Assembly: GCA_024638345.1 (NCBI GenBank)
Contig: JAHEKL010000051.1
Location: forward strand, 1 to 13,192
Source: Gammaproteobacteria bacterium
GTDB taxonomy: Bacteria > Gemmatimonadota > Gemmatimonadetes > Longimicrobiales > Gaopeijiaceae
Reading direction: 5' to 3'
DNA length: 13,192 nt
In this document: in pieces, positions 1-6,831 of the stretch
How the letters are laid out: every line of letters begins with the position of its first letter
How positions within the stretch are numbered: the stretch's first letter is position 1
Made by a program: the position numbers and the translations under genes
Notes under the pieces: generated by a model
Seen by the model: the letters and a program-made list of their open reading frames with translations, nothing else
Databases searched by the model: none
Told to the model about the DNA's origin: nothing

Positions 1-908
1 GGGACGTGTTGGTGCGTGGGGCCATCTCGCTTGCGGCGAAGATCAGGATCTCACCCCTGATCGTAGGGTTGACCGTCGTCGCCCTGGGGACTTCGGCGCC
101 CGAGCTCGTCGTGAGCGTACGCGCTGCGCTGGTGGGCTATCCGGATCTGGCGATTGCCAACGTCGTCGGTAGCAACATCGCGAACGTGCTGCTCGTGGTC
201 GGTCTTCCGGCCATCGTGTACCCGATGGCCTGCAATCAGCCCGGAGTGGCCGCCGACGGGCGGGTCATGATGGGCGCCACGCTCCTGTTTATCGCCCTCT
301 GTGCGCTGGGCGCTCTGGGGCGGATCCAGGGGATCGTGCTGCTGATCGGTCTGGGTCTCTTTTTTGCCCACGTCATCCGCTCCTCCAGCCTGAAGCAGGT
401 GTGGGCGTCCGAGGCGCCGGACGAGTCGCTGGCCATGGAGCGGATCCTCGGCCTGCCAACGACCACGATGATGATCGGGGTCTTCGTGGTGCTCGGTGCG
501 ATCGCTCTGCCCCTCGGCGCGGAGCTCCTGATTCGGGGAGGCATCGGGTTTGCCGAGGCCTTGGGCATCCCGAACTCGGTCATTGGGTTGACGATGGTGG
601 CCCTGGGGACCTCACTTCCGGAGTTGGCGACCACATTGGTGGCGGCCTTCAAGAAGGAAGCGGAGCTGGCTGTGGGGAACGTGATCGGGAGCAATGTCCT
701 GAATCTGCTGGCGATCATGGGCGTAACGGCGCTCATCAGCCCCACGCCGATAGAGATTCCCGACCGATTCTTGAGCCTGAACCTTCCGGTCATGTTCGCG
801 GCGGCGCTGGTACTGACGATCGTGACGAGCCGGCGGGGTACGGTGGGAAGGGCGCTCGGGGCGACGCTCCTGATCGGGTACGTGACCTACAACGTAGTGC
901 TATTCTGA
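1..908 (+). CDS. CaCA-family Na+/Ca2+ antiporter (YrbG-like), 5' truncated
   Basis: This is a polytopic inner-membrane cation/Ca2+ exchanger with the two inverted alpha-repeats of the CaCA superfamily. Numbering from the GTG at position 6, repeat 1 carries GTSAPE (28-33) and VGSN (54-57). Repeat 2 carries GTSLPE (201-206) and IGSN (227-230). These motifs form the ion-binding core, with the conserved Glu in each GTSxPE. Family members are about 310-370 residues. The GTG at 6 is probably not the true start: positions 3-5 encode Asp in frame, giving D-V-L-V-R-G-A. That mirrors the second-half segment GAELLIRGG, which directly precedes repeat 2, so the first helix lies before the window. The stop is TGA at 906-908. 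The sensor gene follows after 28 nt on the same strand, suggesting co-transcription. Ion specificity (Ca2+ or another cation) cannot be read from the sequence. Confidence 0.93.
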   Translation, partial: DVLVRGAISLAAKIRISPLIVGLTVVALGTSAPELVVSVRAALVGYPDLAIANVVGSNIANVLLVVGLPAIVYPMACNQPGVAADGRVMMGATLLFIALCALGALGRIQGIVLLIGLGLFFAHVIRSSSLKQVWASEAPDESLAMERILGLPTTTMMIGVFVVLGAIALPLGAELLIRGGIGFAEALGIPNSVIGLTMVALGTSLPELATTLVAAFKKEAELAVGNVIGSNVLNLLAIMGVTALISPTPIEIPDRFLSLNLPVMFAAALVLTIVTSRRGTVGRALGATLLIGYVTYNVVLF

Positions 909-936
909 GTGCGTGCTTCCTTGAGAAGGCGACGGA

Positions 937-2358
937 ATGGATCTCAGAACCAAGCTGGTGTTCGGCCTCGTGGCGGTTTCGCTCGGGAGCATGCTCGCGC
1001 TCGGGGCCATGGCGTACAGGAGCGCCGAGGCACTCCTCGCGAATCGCTCCACGCTCCGGCTCGCGTCTCTCGCCGATGCGAAGAGCGAGCAGGTCGAAGC
1101 GGTGGTGGAGGGATGGTCGGAAGCCGTGGGCCTGATCGCCAGTCGGACCCAGCTCCGTCAGAGCCTCGTCGCCTGGAATCAGACGGAGGCGGACGCCGAT
1201 CGGAGCCGTATCGAGCAGATCCTCTCGGACGTGCACTCGTCCTCGGGGTTCGTCGAGGCGGCAGCGGTGTTCGACGGAGCCGGTCGATTCGTCGCCGGGA
1301 TCGGAATCGGAGAGGTCGCTCCTCCCGAGCTCGACGGGTGGGATGCGGACGTGCGCGACGGCGTGGTACTGGGAGGCTTCTCCGCGGAGGATCCAACTCG
1401 CGTGACCTTCGCCGCTGCGCTCACTGTCGAGGGGGAACGGATCGGGATCCTCCGCACGGTCCTTTCCACCTCGGAGCTGGCGGAGGTCGCCGCGAACTAT
1501 ACCGGTTTGGGCCAAACCGGCGAGACGCTCATTGCGATAAGGGACCGAGCGGGCCAGCCGAGGGAGGTGACCGCGCGACGGCATGGGGGTGAGGCGCCGA
1601 GTGGGACGGTCCTGGCCGGATCCGAACTCCTCGCACAGGCGCTGGAAGGCGTCGAAGGCCCGCTCACCGAAGGGCAGATCGACTACCGGGGGCAATCGAT
1701 CTGGGCGGCGATGCGCCGGGTGGAGGGGGCCGGGTTGGGGGTCGTCGTGAAGCTCGACGAGGCCGAGGAGCTCGCAGACGTCGAGGCGTACCGGGCACGG
1801 ATTCTGGGAGTCGGCTTCTCCATCTCGGCGTTCGCGATCCTGCTGGGCGTGCTCATGGGGCTTCGATTTGCTGAGCCCATTCACGCCCTCGCCGGGGTGG
1901 CGAACCGGATCCGGGAGGGGGATTTGAGCGCACGCGCGGACGAGGCGCGCGAGGATGAGCTGGGACTACTCGCGTCCACCTTCAACGACATGAGTGATGA
2001 GCTGGAACGGCGGCTGTCCCAGCTCCAGGAGTACAAGACGTTCTTCGATGCGTCGCGGGACATGCTCTGCATCGCGGGAACGGACGGGTACTTCAAGAGG
2101 GTGAATCCCGCGTTCGGTCGAACTTTGGGTTGGAGCGAGGAGAAGCTCCTGGAGACACCCTTCATGGAGTTCGTGCACCCGGACGATGTGGAGGCCACGG
2201 TCCAAGAGGTCGAGCGTCTAGCACAGGGCATCCCGACGATCTCGTTCGACAACAAGTTTCGATGCGCGGACGGAAGCTACAAACGCCTCCATTGGACGGC
2301 CCACCCGGACCCTGCGACCGGCGTGCTCTACTCCGTCGCCCGCATCCGCATGGATTGA
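937..2358 (+). CDS. Membrane sensor with extracytoplasmic Cache-like, HAMP and C-terminal PAS domains, no output domain
   Basis: This 473-residue signalling protein has TM1 at about 7-27 and an extracytoplasmic domain at about 28-286. That domain contains YTGLGQTGETLIAI (188-201), a segment typical of double-Cache ligand sensors. TM2 lies at about 288-309. A HAMP domain spans about 310-362 (EPIHALAGVANRIREGDL, then DELGLLASTFNDM). A PAS domain spans about 366-470 (NPAFGRTLGW, HPDD, RCADGSYKRLHW). The protein ends at YSVARIRMD, where related sensors normally continue from an ARDITERK-like linker into a histidine kinase, GGDEF or methyl-accepting module. Nothing kinase-like follows in any frame up to 2504. 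The ATG at 937 has GAGAAGG at 923-929, 7 nt upstream. Topology and domain order are clear. The ligand and output partner are unknown. It may act through a separately encoded partner or be a degraded receptor. Confidence 0.88.
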   Translation: MDLRTKLVFGLVAVSLGSMLALGAMAYRSAEALLANRSTLRLASLADAKSEQVEAVVEGWSEAVGLIASRTQLRQSLVAWNQTEADADRSRIEQILSDVHSSSGFVEAAAVFDGAGRFVAGIGIGEVAPPELDGWDADVRDGVVLGGFSAEDPTRVTFAAALTVEGERIGILRTVLSTSELAEVAANYTGLGQTGETLIAIRDRAGQPREVTARRHGGEAPSGTVLAGSELLAQALEGVEGPLTEGQIDYRGQSIWAAMRRVEGAGLGVVVKLDEAEELADVEAYRARILGVGFSISAFAILLGVLMGLRFAEPIHALAGVANRIREGDLSARADEAREDELGLLASTFNDMSDELERRLSQLQEYKTFFDASRDMLCIAGTDGYFKRVNPAFGRTLGWSEEKLLETPFMEFVHPDDVEATVQEVERLAQGIPTISFDNKFRCADGSYKRLHWTAHPDPATGVLYSVARIRMD

Positions 2359-2504
2359 GCCTTTCGTGCACCGGCGGCGCGGGACGGAAGGAGCCAAGAC
2401 CGGCTCTGGGCTTCGCGGTGCATGCGTCGAACTGAACCCTTTTCGGTCGGGTTGGGTCCTATAGGATGGGCTGTGCTCAATCGGAACGCGGGAGTGAACC
2501 CAAA

Positions 2505-2825
2505 ATGACTTTTCGGCTCGTTCTCCTGGGCCTGAACCTATTGGTGCTCGTAGGGATCGTGGTGCTGTATCGGCGGGTGAAGCAGACCCAGCCCTCGCGA
2601 AGCATGGAGCCGGCCAACTCGCAGCACGAGTCGGCCTCGGTCTCGGATTTGGACGCGAAGGAGAGCTGGGAAGGGCTCGATCTGACGAAGATGCATCGGG
2701 TCAACGCCGAAGAGGTCCAGCGCGTTCTCACCAAGCTCGCCGATACGAGCGTGCGGGCTCTGACGCCGTCGGAGCGTGCGTTCCTGGATCGGATGGTGGA
2801 AGCCGAGCGCCGAAGCGCCGGCTGA
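2505..2825 (+). CDS. Small single-pass membrane protein with C-terminal rhomboid-tail-like motif
   Basis: This 106-residue protein has an N-terminal membrane anchor (residues 4-22, FRLVLLGLNLLVLVGIVVL) followed by basic residues (RRVK), so the rest is probably cytoplasmic. A polar linker follows. The C-terminal helical segment (about 67-98) reads VNAEEVQRVLTKLADTSVRA, then LTPSERAFLDRM. That pattern (V..VL.K....G...LT..ER.FL) resembles the short tail found after the rhomboid domain in many bacterial rhomboid proteases. No protease domain is present here. I chose the ATG at 2505 because GGAG lies at 2491-2494, 10 nt upstream, and it starts the hydrophobic helix directly. The in-frame ATG at 2466 has no SD and would add a 13-residue polar extension. 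The gene ends 8 nt from the convergent methyltransferase. The function is unknown. Confidence 0.72.
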   Translation: MTFRLVLLGLNLLVLVGIVVLYRRVKQTQPSRSMEPANSQHESASVSDLDAKESWEGLDLTKMHRVNAEEVQRVLTKLADTSVRALTPSERAFLDRMVEAERRSAG

Positions 2826-2833
2826 CGAAACGC

Positions 2834-3628
2834 TCAAGTCGAGCTTGCAGTTCTTCTTCCGACGAATACGTCGATCGGAGCGGGCAGCTCGCTGTGCCTG
2901 ATGAGGTGTCGTTCGGGCTCGAATCCCACCTCTCCGAGCAGCTCCATCCAGACCTGTCTCGAAAACAGGCCCTCCAGATGTCGGTCGCGCACCACGCGCG
3001 GCTCACCATCGCCCTCTCTCAGCAGATAGGCCATGTCGACGACATACTCCGTGTCGCTCGGGTCGGGATCCCAGGTCCACTCGAGGTAACGAAGGCTTCG
3101 GGTAGCCCCGTCGTGTCCACCGTGCCCCGTGGACGGCCGGAACGTCTCGGCGACGAAGTCCGGGGCGAAGAGTGCGCATCCGCCGCGTCGGGTATGGACG
3201 AGCGCGGTGTCCAAGACCGAGCGAAGCTCGTCCACGGTGGTCATGTAGCAAATTGCGTCGTGCACGAAGACGCCGTCGAACTCACGGCCTAACCGGACAG
3301 TGCGCATGTCCCCGATCACGTGCTGACACCTGGGGTTCAGGGCCCGGCTGACCGAGAGCATCCCCTCTGAGCGGTCCACGAGCGTCAGGTTCTCGATCCA
3401 CCGCTTCAAGTGCGAGGCATTGTTGCCGCCGCCACTCCCCAACTCCAGAAGCGAGCTGAGGCCGGTTTCGCAGCACGCCGCGAGGGTTTGATAGTAGAAG
3501 TTCGCTTCTTCGGCATAGTCCTCCGGACGGGAAAGCAGAGGCCACCACGGGGCCAGCTCACCGTAAAGAGCCAGGGGACCGTCGGACCGGGTTGAATCGG
3601 CCACCGGATTACGGGATCGCGGATTCAC
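2834..3628 (-). CDS. Class I SAM-dependent methyltransferase
   Basis: This 264-residue protein has a Rossmann-fold methyltransferase core. Motif I is LLELGSGGGNN (60-70). An acidic residue ends beta-2 (LTLVDRSEGML, Asp85). A GDM lies at 106-108 and the motif IV region is FDGVFVHDAICYM (117-129). The stretch LYGELAPWWPLLSRPEDY (21-38) before the core is typical of small-molecule methyltransferases of this fold. The acceptor substrate cannot be inferred. The reading frame is open up to 4186, but that part overlaps the well-supported DUF3052 gene in another frame and has no methyltransferase character. I therefore start at the GTG at 3628, which lies just after the DUF3052 stop with GGAG about 12 nt upstream. 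A second GTG at 3604 is possible but lacks an SD. The 8-nt gap to DUF3052 suggests translational coupling. Confidence 0.85.
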   Translation of the reverse strand: MNPRSRNPVADSTRSDGPLALYGELAPWWPLLSRPEDYAEEANFYYQTLAACCETGLSSLLELGSGGGNNASHLKRWIENLTLVDRSEGMLSVSRALNPRCQHVIGDMRTVRLGREFDGVFVHDAICYMTTVDELRSVLDTALVHTRRGGCALFAPDFVAETFRPSTGHGGHDGATRSLRYLEWTWDPDPSDTEYVVDMAYLLREGDGEPRVVRDRHLEGLFSRQVWMELLGEVGFEPERHLIRHSELPAPIDVFVGRRTASST

Positions 3629-3636
3629 GGAGGCGG

Positions 3637-4062
3637 TCAGCTCCGGTTCTCTTTTCTGATCACGAGCTTGAGTCCCGACCAAGTATCGTCTACGGCGCAC
3701 ACTTTCACGTCGACGAGCCCGAGCGGGAGCGCAACCTGTCGAACGACGTCCTCGCTCATGTCCGACGAGACTCCGGAGGCCTTCTTGGGCCACGAGACCC
3801 ATATCATGCCCGCCTGAGCGATCTCGCGCTGGGCCTGTCCGATGCGGGTCTCTAGCTGGGCTTTGGAGGTCACGAAGAGATGCCAGACGTCGATCGGTGT
3901 CCGAATCCGCGTGGAGATCGTCACGCGGTCGGGAATGGGACGGAGCAGCTCCAAGTAGTCCTGCGGGGCGTTCCAGGTCTTCACTCGGGCGCCTGAACCA
4001 ATGCCGAGCTTCTTCGCGAGTGGAGTCCCGGAATAGCCGGTGGATCTCGAGGCTGTGGGCAT
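3637..4062 (-). CDS. DUF3052 family protein
   Basis: This 141-residue cytoplasmic protein matches the DUF3052 family along its length. It has an N-terminal GYSGTPLAKKLGI (9-21), a central DVWHLFVTS (58-66), WPKKASGV (91-98) and the C-terminal signature LVDVKVCAVDDTWSGLKLV (116-134). No biochemical role is established that I know of. The family is small and usually annotated only as DUF3052. The start ATG at 4062 is preceded by CTGGAG, with 9 nt between GGAG and the ATG. No signal peptide or membrane segment is visible. It sits between the DUF4097 lipoprotein gene (68-nt gap) and the methyltransferase (8-nt gap) on the same strand, so the last two genes of the block are very likely one transcript. 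Confidence 0.93.
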   Translation of the reverse strand: MPTASRSTGYSGTPLAKKLGIGSGARVKTWNAPQDYLELLRPIPDRVTISTRIRTPIDVWHLFVTSKAQLETRIGQAQREIAQAGMIWVSWPKKASGVSSDMSEDVVRQVALPLGLVDVKVCAVDDTWSGLKLVIRKENRS

Positions 4063-4130
4063 CGAGCGCTCCAGGTTGTTCGGAGTCCTTCCAATGGAAT
4101 CCTTGCACGGGATGGCCGTCCATCTGCGTC

Positions 4131-5216
4131 TCAGCTGGGTAGAATGTCAACCCCGCCGCTGCCCGTCTCGATGCGGATCTCTCCATTACCGTCGCCGATC
4201 ACACCTTCGAAACGGCCACGCCGAGACGACCGGATCTGCACCGGCACCTCGGCCTGGACCCCACCGCTACCCGTCCGAACGACGAGATCCGCACCGAGCT
4301 CCTCCGGAACGCGGAGTTCCACGGAGCCGGAGCCTGTCTCGATTCCCACCTCGTCGACGTCTCGCAGCAGGCCCAGACGTACCGATCCGGATCCCGTGTC
4401 CACCGAGATGTTGGGCGCCGCGACACTGGAGAAGCGCACGCTTCCGGAGCCCGTGTCGACGGAGAGCGTGCCCACGTCGATTCCCTCGCCGCGCACCGAG
4501 CCGGATCCGCTGTCGATCGTCAGACGGCGCCCTCGGATTCCGTTCGTCTGGATGGATGCCGAGCCAACGTCCACCTCGACCTCGCCCTCGGCGTCGACGA
4601 CTTCGATCGATCCCGTGCCGGCATCGATCTCGAGCGATCCGACAGTGCCGGAGGTCCGCACGGGACCGCTCACTACATCTAGATGAAGCCGCCCTGAGAC
4701 GCCGTTCGCGGTTGTCTCGCCTGCCGCGAGATAGAAGGCCACATCACTCCCCTCGGGGATCAGCACCCTGAGGTCGGCCCAGGCTTCGGTTCCCCCTCCC
4801 GAGTCCGAGATCCGCACGTTTTCGCCGAAGATTCCGCCACCGTGTCCGAAAGTCCCGTCTCGGTTGACGCGCACTCGTATGCTTCCCCGGCCTGAGACGG
4901 AGTATCGGATCCCGTCGTCCGGATAGAGAACCCGGAGAGACTCGCGACCGTCGATTGGGTCCGACTCCACGCGCAGCAGAGCCCGATCCGGTCCGCTCCG
5001 GCGGACCTCGACGATCACGTGCGGGCCGGGGTGGCTCACGAGCTCTGCGTTGCCCGCCAGGTTGTAGATCGCGACCCGATCGGAGGTGAGCGTGTAGATG
5101 CCCACTTCCTGCGCGCCTTCGCGAGCTTCCATGGAAGAGCAACCGACCAGGCCGACGAACAGGAGGGCTACGGATGTCGACATCAGTCGGGTGGGGGAGA
5201 GCAGCGCGGGCATCAT
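4131..5216 (-). CDS. DUF4097-type beta-repeat lipoprotein
   Basis: This is a 361-residue exported lipoprotein. The signal peptide (1-25) ends in the lipobox LVGC with lipidation at Cys26. From about residue 180 the chain is built of short coils, each centred on a D-x-G-S-G-S-V variant. They begin at 180, 198, 216, 235, 254, 273, 293, 314 and 350. The 18-21-residue spacing over the first eight implies a right-handed parallel beta-helix, as in DUF4097/adhesin-like proteins. The segment at about 120-145 is Gly-rich. Such proteins are found with envelope-stress or structural genes, but no catalytic residues are visible and the role is unknown. The start is the first of tandem ATGs (5216 and 5213). 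AAGGAGG at 5229-5223 lies 6 nt upstream. The frame is open to 5285, but that extension would bury the signal peptide. Confidence 0.88.
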   Translation of the reverse strand: MMPALLSPTRLMSTSVALLFVGLVGCSSMEAREGAQEVGIYTLTSDRVAIYNLAGNAELVSHPGPHVIVEVRRSGPDRALLRVESDPIDGRESLRVLYPDDGIRYSVSGRGSIRVRVNRDGTFGHGGGIFGENVRISDSGGGTEAWADLRVLIPEGSDVAFYLAAGETTANGVSGRLHLDVVSGPVRTSGTVGSLEIDAGTGSIEVVDAEGEVEVDVGSASIQTNGIRGRRLTIDSGSGSVRGEGIDVGTLSVDTGSGSVRFSSVAAPNISVDTGSGSVRLGLLRDVDEVGIETGSGSVELRVPEELGADLVVRTGSGGVQAEVPVQIRSSRRGRFEGVIGDGNGEIRIETGSGGVDILPS

Positions 5217-5222
5217 GGCGAA

Positions 5223-5229
5223 CCTCCTT
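5223..5229 (-). promoter_or_regulatory. Strong Shine-Dalgarno site fixing the DUF4097 lipoprotein start
   Basis: AAGGAGG on the minus strand lies 6 nt before the ATG at 5216 and 9 nt before the ATG at 5213. This places initiation directly ahead of the signal peptide and argues against the longer reading from 5285. Confidence 0.85.
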
Positions 5230-5299
5230 GGAGACGTCCTCGTCATCCCGGCGTCGCCGCACCCCGGATCGGGCGCATGGCCCACGCGAATCCGGAGGC

Positions 5300-5320
5300 G
5301 GGGGGCGTTGGACCCCCCCC
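5300..5320 (-). other. GC-only hairpin in the leader of the DUF4097 lipoprotein gene
   Basis: On the plus strand a run of six G (5300-5305) is followed by CGTTGGA and a run of eight C (5313-5320). The minus-strand transcript could fold these into a stem of at least 6 G-C pairs with a short loop. It lies in the 174-nt gap between the hydrolase stop (5391) and the lipoprotein start (5216). No U-tract follows, so it is not a classic intrinsic terminator. It could stall or process a read-through transcript. The rest of the gap shows no gene. Confidence 0.35.
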
Positions 5321-5390
5321 TACGTTCCTGGACTCACTGCGGTTTCAGCGGTCTCCAAAGGATGTGCTGCGCAGCGCTCCTGCCCGTCCG

Positions 5391-6548
5391 TTAATACCCG
5401 AGTCGAATCACGCCGCTCTCGATCCCATTCACTGAGCCGTGTCGAAGCCACTGTAAGGACGCGTCGAAGAGAAGGGCCCGTTTCGTCTCCCACATCGCAT
5501 TGTGGGACGAGCACGCCAGATCGATCAGGATCTTGTGGGAGCTCCCCAGATCCTGGTACAGCTGCACGACCCGATCCGGAGATACCTGACCGTCGGTCGC
5601 GGGAGCGATCAGCAGCATTGGGGTTTCGGTTGCGCCGACCTCATCGGCGTTCCATCCCCAGCTCGTGACGGTGGGGGCCCTTCGCACCCCGGTGCCCCAC
5701 GTGGCGCCGACGGGGTCGGACGCGAGCATGGCCGACCAGACGGCTTCCCGCACCTCAGGCTCGTATTGGTTGTCGCATCCCAGCTGACGGTTCCACAGAG
5801 CGTCGAAGTCTGCCCTGGACTGCTTCGTCATGGCCGGGCCGGGCTCGGGGACGGCCGGTGGAGGTACCGCAGACCGGTCACGGGAATAGGCCGGGGAGAG
5901 GAGTGTGACCGTCGCCACCTTCTCCGGATGGCGGGCGGTGTACCCCCCGGTTCTCGGCCCACCCATGGACCATCCGGCCAGGTGCACTCGATCGACCCCG
6001 CGCAGCTCGCGGATGTAGTCGACCACCGCGTCAAGATCGTGCCAGTCCGATTCGATCGTCGTGGCATCGAAGCCATGGCTGGGCGCGCACGGACCCGGGA
6101 GTAGAACCGGGATGAACTCCGCCTGCTGGGCCTCGGACAGATTGCACGGATCGTTCATTGCCGGAGGTCGGGTGGAGCGCCCATAGCCGGTCATGTCCAT
6201 GGAAAACACGTCGTATCCGGCCCGAGCCAGATAGGCCATCCAACTCACGTTGGGCCCAGGGGGATCGAACGCGACCTCAGCAGGTGTCCCGGCTCCGTGG
6301 ACGAACAGGACGACCCGGTCCTCGAGGTCCATCGAGCGCAGGGCGGTGCCGGCCAGGACGCGCTCCCGCACGTAGATCTGGGCCATCTGACCCGACATGG
6401 AGGGGGCGTGCGAGATCACCTGGACATAGTGATCGACGGACAGTGGCTCGTTCGAGGCTTCCAGATCCTGAGCCGTCAGCCGTGGGCTGACGGCCAGCCA
6501 CAGCACGAGTCCGCTCAGGGACAGGAGCTTGAAATGCTCTCCCATCAT
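5391..6548 (-). CDS. Secreted alpha/beta hydrolase
   Basis: This 385-residue alpha/beta-hydrolase-fold enzyme has a Sec signal peptide (about 1-27, cleavage likely near LTAQD). The oxyanion segment is HGAG (84-87). The nucleophile elbow is GWSMGG (192-197) with Ser194. The probable acid is Asp319 in APATDGQVSP, and the probable catalytic His is His349 in ACSSHNAMWE. The order and spacing fit the family. A substantial insertion after strand beta-4 (about 120-165) likely forms a lid. It contains two of the four mature-region Cys (C135 and C154; the others are C258 and C346), which suits disulfides outside the cytoplasm. The substrate is unknown; an ester or lactone is plausible. The start is the first of tandem ATGs (6548 and 6545). 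GGAGG precedes them by 5 and 8 nt. It is the first gene of the minus-strand block. Confidence 0.9.
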   Translation of the reverse strand: MMGEHFKLLSLSGLVLWLAVSPRLTAQDLEASNEPLSVDHYVQVISHAPSMSGQMAQIYVRERVLAGTALRSMDLEDRVVLFVHGAGTPAEVAFDPPGPNVSWMAYLARAGYDVFSMDMTGYGRSTRPPAMNDPCNLSEAQQAEFIPVLLPGPCAPSHGFDATTIESDWHDLDAVVDYIRELRGVDRVHLAGWSMGGPRTGGYTARHPEKVATVTLLSPAYSRDRSAVPPPAVPEPGPAMTKQSRADFDALWNRQLGCDNQYEPEVREAVWSAMLASDPVGATWGTGVRRAPTVTSWGWNADEVGATETPMLLIAPATDGQVSPDRVVQLYQDLGSSHKILIDLACSSHNAMWETKRALLFDASLQWLRHGSVNGIESGVIRLGY

Positions 6549-6831
6549 GGGCCCCTCCGTTTTCGGGGACTGTGATCCAGCGTCATATGACCCGCTCCAG
6601 AAGCGGGGCCGGACGAGCGCTCAGCTTGTCGATCGGTGAAGCCCCCCGCAATGGGAGGAGCAGCGAGTCGGAGCCCTGGATCGGGTCGAGGGAGGAGTTG
6701 GACGGCCGTGCCAAGCGTCTTCAGCGTCTAACGGAACTCGGGGCCCATCCGTCTCACCAGATGGAGCCGGGTCCACTGCACCCTGAACCTCGGGGGAGCG
6801 TGCGCGCGGCGGATGAACGAAACGGAGGCGG
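6549..6831. other. Divergent intergenic region between hydrolase and SGNH-like genes
   Basis: This 283-nt spacer must carry the promoters for both divergent genes, but I see no convincing -35/-10 pair. It contains a small perfect hairpin (CCCGCT 6591-6596, loop CCAGA, AGCGGG 6602-6607) without a T-tract. The 10-base direct repeat GGATGAACGA occurs at 6811-6820 and again at 6842-6851, bracketing the downstream start codon. An open frame at 6572-6835 (+) crosses the spacer and ends in an ATGA overlap with the next gene. Its composition (Arg/Ser/Gly/Pro-rich, no motif) does not support a real protein. Confidence 0.5.

Noticed and set aside
790..1884. Long minus-strand open frame (364 codons) antisense to the sensor gene
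   Set aside because: It has Arg/His/Pro-rich composition without motifs, and the plus-strand sensor with clear domains fully explains the region. Long antisense frames are expected in GC-rich DNA.
2367..2422. Inverted repeat TGCACCG / CGGTGCA after the sensor gene
   Set aside because: The 42-nt loop and lack of a T-tract make it a poor terminator, and a 7-bp match at this distance can occur by chance.
3629..4186. N-terminal extension of the methyltransferase to 4186
   Set aside because: It overlaps the DUF3052 gene in another frame, and the encoded sequence is low-complexity Arg/Ser/His-rich with no methyltransferase character.
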